A DNA stretch of 64,000 nucleotides from Saccharum officinarum. Taxonomy: Eukaryota; Streptophyta; Magnoliopsida; Poales; Poaceae. The DNA lies in NCBI GenBank assembly GCA_020631735.1, contig CM036168.1:103498036-103562035 (forward strand), in the 5' to 3' direction. Under the pieces are notes generated by a model. The model ran no database searches and had not been told where the DNA came from. It saw only the letters and a program-made list of their open reading frames with translations. The translations under genes were made by a program, and so were the position numbers. Positions 49,701-58,700 of the stretch are shown piece by piece. Every line of letters begins with the position of its first letter. The first letter of the stretch is position 1.

Positions 49701-52700
49701 CAGAGTGAAGGCGGGCGATGATACGTCGAAGCAGAGCAGCCGAGGAAGCCGTGAGGACGATGTCGTCGACGTACAGCAACAAGTAGGCGGAGGAGCTGCC
49801 CTCGGAGTAGATGAAGAGGGAGGCATCGGTGGCAGAGGCGACGAAGCCGAGCTGTTGGAGAAACGTGGTGAAGCGTTGGTGCCACGCTCGAGGGGCCTGC
49901 TTGAGGCCGTAGAGGGAGCGCTGGAGGAGGCAGACGGCGTCGGGTCGTGCTGGGTCGACGAAGCCGGGGGGCTGCTGACAGTAGACCGTCTCATGCAGGT
50001 GGCCATGAAGAAAAGCGTTCTTCACATCCAACTGATGGATAGGCCACTGGCGAGATGCGGCGATGCTGAGGACGACCCGGATAGTGGTCGGCTTGACGAC
50101 GGGGCTGAACGTCTCGTCGTAGTCGACGCCGTGACGCTGGGTGAAGCCGCGGACGACCCAGCGAGCTTTGTGACGAGCCAAGGTGCCATCGGAGTGGAAT
50201 TTGTGCCGGAAAATCCACTTGCCGGTTGAGAGTAATTGGGCTAATAGATTGATTGAATGACAGATGAGTACAGGGGTACAATTATATAGGCAAGGAGCAC
50301 TAGGGTTTATAGAAACACCCAATCAACTGTGATCCTTGCCTATTCAAGTCATCTATCTATTCTTAACCTACAAGGCACCTCAGCCCATGCGGCTGGTGCC
50401 AGGCCCAAGGCCAGCCCAATAGGGCGCATACTCTAACACACCCCCGCAGTCGAAACGTTAGCCACTCTGCACGTTTAGACTGGTCCTGAACTCCGTGAAT
50501 ACAGAAGATGGTAGCCCTTTGGTGAAGATGTCTGCATACTGTGAGGAAGTAGGGACATGCAGAACTCGAAGATCACCAATAGCAACACGCTCCCGAACGA
50601 AGTGAAGGTCAATCTCAATGTGCTTAGTTCGCTGATGCTGAACCGGATTGGAGGACATGTCGACGGCACTGATATTGTCGCAATACACCAGTGTAACGCG
50701 CCGGAGAGGAGAGTGCAATTCGTGAAGAAGCTGGCGCAGCCAGGTGGCCTCTGCAACTCCATTGGCCACCGCGCGATATTCGGCTTCAGCACTTGATCTT
50801 GACACCGTGTTCTGTCGCTTGGAGGACCATGACACAAGGTTGTCACCAAGAAACACCGCATAACCCGAGGTGGATTTGCGAGTGTCGGGACAGCCAGCCC
50901 AATCAGCATTAGTGTAGACGACAAGATCAGTCGAAGTCGACGGTCGCAACTGAAGACCAAGATGTAGAGTGCCTCGAACATAACGAAGAATCCTCTTCAG
51001 AGCAGCAAGATGAGGCTCACGAGGGTCGTGCATGTGAAGACAGACCTGCTGAACAGCGTACGCAATGTCTGGTCGAGTAAAAGTCAGATACTAAAGAGCC
51101 CCTGCAAGACTGCGAAAATCTGTAGGATCAGATACTGGCGCCCCATCAGCTGCAGCAACCTTCGGATTGGTGTCAACTGGAGTGGAGCAGGTTTTGCAGT
51201 CAGCCATCCCTGCACGGTCTAGGATGTCAAGCATGTACTGTCGCTGGGAAAGAAAGAGACCATCACCACTGTGCTTAACGTGCATGCCAAGGAAATGATG
51301 CAGGTCACCAAGATCTTTCATAGCAAACTCACGCTGAAGGGTTGAGATAATCCGCCGAAGGAGATCTGGTGAAGAAGCAGTGAGGACAATATCATCAACA
51401 TAAAGCAACAAGTACGCTTTGTCGGACCCACGCCGGTATATGAACAATGAGGTGTCAGACTTGGCTTCCACAAACCCAATAGAAATCAAGTAGGAGGCCA
51501 TCCGACTGTACCAGGCTCTGGGCGCCTGCTTGAGATCGTAGAGCGACTTCTTCAGGAGACACATAATCTGGCTGCTGGCAGTAGACTGTCTCTGTCAAGT
51601 TGCCATGAAGAAACGCATTCTTCACATCAAGCTGATGGATCGGCCATTGACGAGAGAGAGCCAGCGACAACACGGTACGAACTGTAGCAGGCTTCACCAC
51701 GGGACTAAAAGTTTCATCAAAATCGACACCAGGCCTCTGAGTAAAGCCACGAAGAACCCATCGGGCCTTATACCGCTCAAGAGAACCATCAGACTGGAAT
51801 TTGTGCTTGAAAATCCACTTGCCAGAAATGACATTAGCATGCTGAGGACGTGGCACAAGATCCCAAGTGTTGTTCTCAAGTAATGCACGATGTTCTTCCA
51901 CCATAGCTGCTCGCCAGTTGGGGTCAGAAAGAGCGCTACGAGCAGTCTTCGGTACAGGTGACAAGGATGCGGCATGATAAGCAGCAGGCATCCGAAATCC
52001 ACTCTTTGACCGAGTGCCCATGGCGTGCTGATTGGTGACTGGTGGAACAGCAACCGCGCCCTTGGGCAAGGGAGCAACTGGAGCCTCAGGTGGTGGACGA
52101 GGCCGACGCGAGTAGACGAACTGAGGCGCCGGGCGAAGAGGCGGGAACCCAGGCGGGGGTCCTCGCACTGCTGCTGGAGATGTCGCGCCCGCACGGAGGG
52201 CAGGCGGGACGTATAGAGCTCCCGTGGGTGAAGGTGCTGGAGAGACCGTCCTGGTGGCCGCGCGTGGCGCGGGAGGGGTCCCCGGTGTCCGCAGCGCGGG
52301 CGGGATGTAGAGCGCGGGCACCAGAGAGTCCTCTGGGGAGTCCGCGTCGAGTGAGGGCGCCCCAGGCACAGTCACAGAAGGACCGGCAGGGGCGCTGGAG
52401 GCAGAGGGCGCCCCAGGCACAGTCACAGAAGGACCGACAGGGGCGCCAGTAGAGCTGGAGGCGCCTGGTGAGGTTCCTGCAGGTAAAAGCTTGTGCAACG
52501 GTCCAATTGGAGCGGGCACATAATCAGTAGCATCATCAAGAAAATCCAGATCCGCTGGAATAGAGGGACCATGTTTCTCAGAAATTGGGAAGGCCGTTTC
52601 ATCGAAGATGACGTGCCGAGAAATTAGCACTCTATTGGTGGAGAGGTCAAGGCAGCGGTATCCTTTATGATGAGAGGAGTATGCTAGGAAGACGCACAGG

Positions 52701-55700
52701 GCAGACCTAGGGGAAAGTTTGTGGGTGGCAGTGGCCGATAGGTTGGGATAACATTTGCAACCGAAAACTCGAAGGTGATCATATTTGGGTGGAGTGCCAA
52801 ACAATGCTAGGTGAGGCGTGGAAAATTGTAGAGTCTTGGTTGGCAAAATGTTAAGTAGAACCGTGACTGTAGAGAGGGCCTCTACCCAGTAGGACGGAGG
52901 CATGGAGGCCTGAAAGAGTAAAGAGCGAACAACATTATTAATAGAGCGAATAATGCGTTCAGCTTTACCGTTCTGGGAGGAAGTGTAGGGGCAGGACATG
53001 CGAAGATGAATGCCCTGTGTGAGAAAGAAGTGGCGGGTGGTAGAGTTGTCAAACTCTTTCCCGTTGTCGCACTGGACAGCTTTGACGCTAGCACCGAACT
53101 GAGTGGAGACATGGGCAATGAAGTTTGCTAGTGTGCTGAATGTATCAGATTTAAGGCGCAGAGGAAACGTCCACAAATAATGAGTGCAATCATCAAGTAT
53201 GACTAAATAATATTTAAAACCAGAAATGCTGACAACTGGAGATGTCCACAAATCACAATGTATAAGGTCAAACTTATTAGATGCGCGGGAGGTGGACACA
53301 TGAAATGGAAGACGAACATGTCGTCCTAACTGATAGGCATGACATAACTCTCAGCAATCTGAAATCTGACTAGAAACACTAGATGCAATCTTGGATAACG
53401 CGTCATGACCGGGGTGGCCGAGACGGCGATGCCACAGTTGAGATGAAGTTCGGGCGACAAGAGATTGTGCTGGTGGTAGACGAAGTGGGTATAGCGGCCC
53501 GGAGCTATCACACCTGACGATCTCTCTCCGAGAGGGAAGAACCTTCACAGAACAACCAGCGGGGTCAAATTCCACAGAACAATTATTATCGATAGTAAAT
53601 TGGCGGACAGAGATGAGATTCTTAATAAGCTGTGGAGACACAAGAACATTATTAAGACGTAAATTAGGAGATAACTCTGTCGAGCCGGTGGCTGTAACAG
53701 GGAGTGTAGAACCATTACCGACAATAATTGATGAAGGAATAGGATACCGCGGGAAAGAATAATGAGAAAGAGAAGAGGAGTGAGATGTCATGTGGGAGGT
53801 AGCACCTGAGTCGAAAAACCAGTCATTGGACGCTGGAGGATTGAGCGTCGTTGTGCTGAAACTGGAGGCGAGAGCCGCGGGATCCCAAGGGAGCCCGGCC
53901 ACAGGGTTGTAGAAGCCCGGAGCACCCCACTGTCCTTGGCCATCAGCAGCGGCAGGAGGCTGCTGAAGCGCCTGCTGATGCAGGAGCGCCTGCTGCTGCT
54001 GGAGGGCCTGTTGCTGCTGTTGCAGCGCCTGCGCCTGCTGCTGTGCCTGCTGCTGGGCGACGAAGAGCGCCTGCTGCTGTTGCGCCTGCTGCTGCGCCTG
54101 CAGAAGGTGGGGAGGCACCGGGATGGGTGCTAGAGGGGGTCGGGGGCCTCCTGGCGACATCTGGATGGACCCCATCCAGGGGTTGTAGTAGCTGGGCCAG
54201 GAGCGCCCGCCGTCGGTGCTAGACTGTCCACCCCCGGACTGGTGCGGTGCCCCAGAGGGAGGGCGCTGGGTGTTCCCCCCTCCAGAGCCCCCTTTGCCAC
54301 CGCCGGTTTTCTTGTTACGGCGATTGGCATTGGAGTTCTTCTGGCCGCCATTGCCCCCGGTCGTCAACGGGGAAGCGCTGGACGAACCAGCAGCTGTAGA
54401 GGCAGTAAGTGCAGCGGCTGGAGAGTCCTTGTTGGCCAGCGTGATTTCCTCCAAGATGAGGTCGTCGCGTGCCTCCAGGAAGGTGGGGAATGGCCGGGTA
54501 CGTCGGAGGAGAGCGCCGACATGACTGAACCGCTCGTTGAGGCCACGAATAAGGTTGAGGACGAGGGTGCGGTCAGTGATCACCTCGCCAAGCGCAGTGA
54601 GGTCGTCGGCCATCTTCTTCAACTTGCGGCAGTAGGAGGTGACAGAAAGATCGCCTTGGACGAAGTTGCGAAATTGGGTCTCCAGGTGGATGGAGCGAGC
54701 CTCGCGGTTCCCAAGGAACTGAGACTCAACAGCAACCCAGGCATCTTGTGCTGTGGAACCCTGGGCGGAGATAATCTCGACCAGATCGTCGGTGAGGGTG
54801 GCGACGATCCAGGATTTGACAACGCAGTCCATCCGCGCCTAGTCCGAGGAGATGGGGACGGGGGGCTCCTGAAGAACATGATCCTGGAGGGAGAATTTGC
54901 CAAGCACCAGGAGAAATTGATCACGCCAGCGATTGAAGTTTCCGGAATCGACGTCCAGGACGATCGTGACGTGATTCCGAATGTTGTTGACGGCGACGGC
55001 CTGCGCGTGCAGATGGAGCAGGGCCATGGCCTCCTGGACCAGCATGGCAGAGCGAAGGTCGGTGGGGGACTCGCCGGTGGGGGACTCGCCAGAAAGGGCC
55101 GCGTCGGGGGCGGCAGCAGAGGCGTCCGCGCGGGCCTGAGCCGCACGTGCGCGCGCGTCTTGGATGCGTTTCTCGGCGGCCGCGCGTTCCTGCTCGGCAG
55201 CCGCAGCCTCGAGTTCGGTGGCGCAAGCGCGCGCAAGGGCATCGTCGTGCGTGGCCTTGCGCTGGGCAGCAGCGGCGTCCGCGCTCGCCTTCTCCTTGGC
55301 GAGGCGCTGGGCGAGCTGTTCAGCCTGGGTCGCCGTGAGGTTGCCGGCGGCAGCAGAGGCTGCGTCATCCGTTAATTTGGGAGAGGAGGCACCGGAACCT
55401 GGCATCGTGCGGGGAAGGCAGAGCCACCGCAGGGAGGTCCGGCAACCAGGAGCCGCAGGGAAGGCCGCCGCGGCTGGGAGGTGGTGCGCGCGGCAGGGAG
55501 GCCGGCGCGGGTTAGGGGCAGCGGAAGGGACCTAACCTAATATGATACCATGAGAGTAATTGGGCTAATAGATTGATTGAATGACAGATGAGTACAGGGG
55601 TACAATTATATAGGCAAGGAGCACTAGGGTTTATAGAAACACCCAATCAACTGTGATCCTTGCCTATTCAAGTCATCTATCTATTCTTAACCTACAAGGC

Positions 55701-58700
55701 ACCTCAGCCCATGCGGCTGGTGCCAGGCCCAAGGCCAGCCCAATAGGGCGCATACTCACCGGTGACCACATTGGCGCCAGGAGGACGAGGAACAAGGCGC
55801 CAGGTGTTGTTGTCGACAAGGGCCTTGTACTCCGCAGCCATGGCTGCACGCCACTGGGAATCAGCAAGACCCCCCCTGTAGTCGCGCGGAATGGGCGAGG
55901 CAGTGGAGCCGGTGGCGACGTGAGCTGCTGGAGGGAACCCGTACCGATCGACAGGCCTGAGGGAACCTGTCTGGAGGCGCGTCACAGGTCGGTTCGGAGG
56001 CAGTGGCGGTGGCAGTGGCGGAGCAGCCACCACAGCCGGAGCAGCCGCCACACAGCTGCCACGGCTGGAGCCGGGGCCGGCTGTTCGGAAACAGCTGGTG
56101 CCGGTGAAGAAGTGTTCGGTCTAGCTGGAGCCGTGCGGCGCTGGGTGTAGGCCCTTAGGGGTGGGGGAGCGACCGGTGCAGGTGGAAGAACCGAGCCAAT
56201 CTGGAGGATGGTCGGGTCCTCAGCGAGTTCCTCCAGATGAGCTCGATGACGCGGCTGCTCAGCGTCGGGTTGCGACGGAGCGACCGCTGCTGCGCGTGGC
56301 ACCGACGCTGGTGTTCCTGCAAGAAAATCCAGCGAGCTTGGCAGCGCACTGGTGGAGTCAGATTGAAATGGAAATGTCGTCTCGGCGAATACAACATGAC
56401 GGGAAATGATGATCCGTCGTGTTGTTAGGTCGAGACACCGGTAGCCCTTATGGGAAGAGGGATAACCAAGGAAGACACAAGCGGTGGAGCGGGGGGCCAA
56501 CTTGTGTTTGGAGGTAGCGGTGAGATTGGGATAGCATAGACAACCGAATACACGAAGAATGGTGTAATCTGGTGGCTGCTGGTAGAGTTGCTCATAGGGG
56601 ACTCTATGGTGAATGGCTGAGCTGGGGCGCCTGTTGAGGAGATAGGTGGCTGTGGTGAGTGCCTCGGCCCAGTATTTGGGTGGCATGTGAGCGTGGATGA
56701 GGAGGGTGCGGCATATATCGTTCAGAGAACGGATGATGCGTTCAGCCTTCCCGTTTTGAGGGGAGCTGTAAGGGCAAGAGAGGCGTAGGTGAATACCGCT
56801 GGAGGCAAAGAAGGTGGTGAGGGCAGTATTGATGAACTCAATGCCATTATCAGCTTGTACAGCCTTGACAGGAAGGCTAAACTGTGTGTGGACGTAGGCG
56901 CAAAAATTAATGATGTGAGTGGCTACCTCGGATTTGCGGACGAGGGGGAACGTCCAGCAATAATGTGTGAAATCATCTAGGATGACAAGATAGTACTGCG
57001 CACCAGAAATGCTAGCGACCTTGGACGTCCAAACATCACAGTGTACAAGCTCAAAGGGAAGAGATGAAACTGAACTGGAATTACCAAAGGGCAGCCGCAC
57101 ATGCTTGCCAAGTTGACATGGATGACATAAAGTAGGAGCTGATTTATTACAGGAAATGGAATTATTGTTCCTAAGCAAATCTAGAGTGGCAGCCCCTGGA
57201 TGACCAAGACGATGGTGCCATAGGTCAGTGGAGGTGGCGAGGTTGGCCTGTGGCGTGGCGGGGACGGTGTAGAGGCCGTCAGAGCTATTGGAGCGAAGAA
57301 TCACGCGTCGGTTCTGCAGGTCCTTAACAGAGAAACCAAACGCGTCAAATTCGATAGTGCAATGGTTGTCACGAGTGAATTGGCGTACTGAAAGTAAGTT
57401 GCNNNNNNNNNNNNNNNNNNNNNNNNNNNNNNNNNNNNNNNNNNNNNNNNNNNNNNNNNNNNNNNNNNNNNNNNNNNNNNNNNNNNNNNNNNNNNNNNNN
57501 NNCAGCGGCGGGCCTGGAGGTGGCCGGCGGCTGGAGAGGGAAAGAAGAAGGTTAGGCTGCTGATACCATGTTGAAAGTGTTGTCTCTATCGATTAGGGCT
57601 AACCCTAGAAGGGTAGCTATATAGGTTCCATACATGGGCCACATGGGCCTTAGCCTCATGGGCCTAAACACATACTCCAACATGTTTGATGTTTGATGCA
57701 GAACATTGAACGCAAGGGGCTCGATATGGTCAGGCGCGATTGGAGTTTGCTGTCAAAAGACATCGGAGATTTTTGTCTCAATGAAATTTTGTCTGGAGGG
57801 TAAGTATTTAAGTTTCTATTCTTATTTTGATTTTGACATTTTTCTTGTCTGACCTTTGTGAAAACTGCCTCTACAGGACATGTGATGATGTTGTTGAGTC
57901 AATACATAGTTCTCTTGTCCAGGTTAGGAGCCTGCCACCTTTTTCTTAACATTAATATCAATACTCAAGAAACATTGGTTAGCAAGATACTGTTGCTCTG
58001 CAACAAAACTTTGGCCTAAAACATATTATTTGTTATATATTTCTATTGTTGTATATTTTAATGTACTGAATGAGGCTATGTTCAGGTGCAAGAGCAAATG
58101 AGAAGTGGTCAAATAGAACTCGAAAAATATGTTATCACAAAGAGCTTAACAAAAGCGCCAGAAGATTATCCAGATGCCAAAAATCAGCCTCATGTTCAGG
58201 TAAGAGTTGCATATCCTTGTTTTGTTTTGTCCTGATTTCAAGCCAGAAAAGTGATGAGCTTATAAATGTGTAAATTTGGTTCCTCAGGTTGCTTTGAGAC
58301 TCAAGCAAAATGGTTACTCCGGTTGCTCAGCTGGTGACACAGTCCCTTATATAATTTGCTCTCAGCAGGTATTACTAAATGATGTCTTTTATGTTTTGCA
58401 TGCTCACTAAATCATCAATTGCTTATCCACATTGCAAAATTTTGGATTGTCAACCTGTCATATGAAACTGATTGGTACTCCTGTTTCACAATCTGTCCAA
58501 GCCTCCAAGGCTAAGCTCATCATGTATACAGACCAGAAAGCACTAAATCTCATCAAAGTTATAAAAAGAGACCAACACATATCTCTAATGATATTCACAT
58601 TTTACAACCACTCACAATTTTGATTTTATTGCCGAACTAACATTTTGAAACATTTCTTCACAAGATAAGAATATGGATAAACGGAGGGAGTAGTCAGAAC

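Larger units (their letters stand above)
50227..55758 (-). mobile_element. Copia element B, nearly full-length, nested in element C
   Basis: This 5.5-kb element has LTRs at 50227-50438 and 55551-55758, a CCGGT target duplication, a TGGTATCATATTAGG primer-binding site and a G-rich polypurine tract. Minus-strand order is normal: gag, protease, integrase, RT, RNase H. The LTRs read identically except for a 4-bp difference at one terminus, so insertion was recent. Nevertheless the coding region has three in-frame stops and one deletion with frameshift. Confidence 0.93.
48626..57402 (-). mobile_element. Copia element C, interrupted by element B and truncated by gap 2
   Basis: Element C lies in the POLA gene after exon 17, antisense to it. 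Minus-strand order: integrase (57304-56000), spacer and start of RT (about 56051-55764), then element B, then the rest of RT and RNase H (50226-48808), then the 3' LTR. The gag, protease and 5' LTR should follow rightward and fall in the N gap, so the gap must be much longer than 100 bp. Confidence 0.88.

Noticed and set aside
54216..55375. 377-codon plus-strand frame over element B gag
   Set aside because: It is antisense to the gag coding strand and has no recognisable domain.
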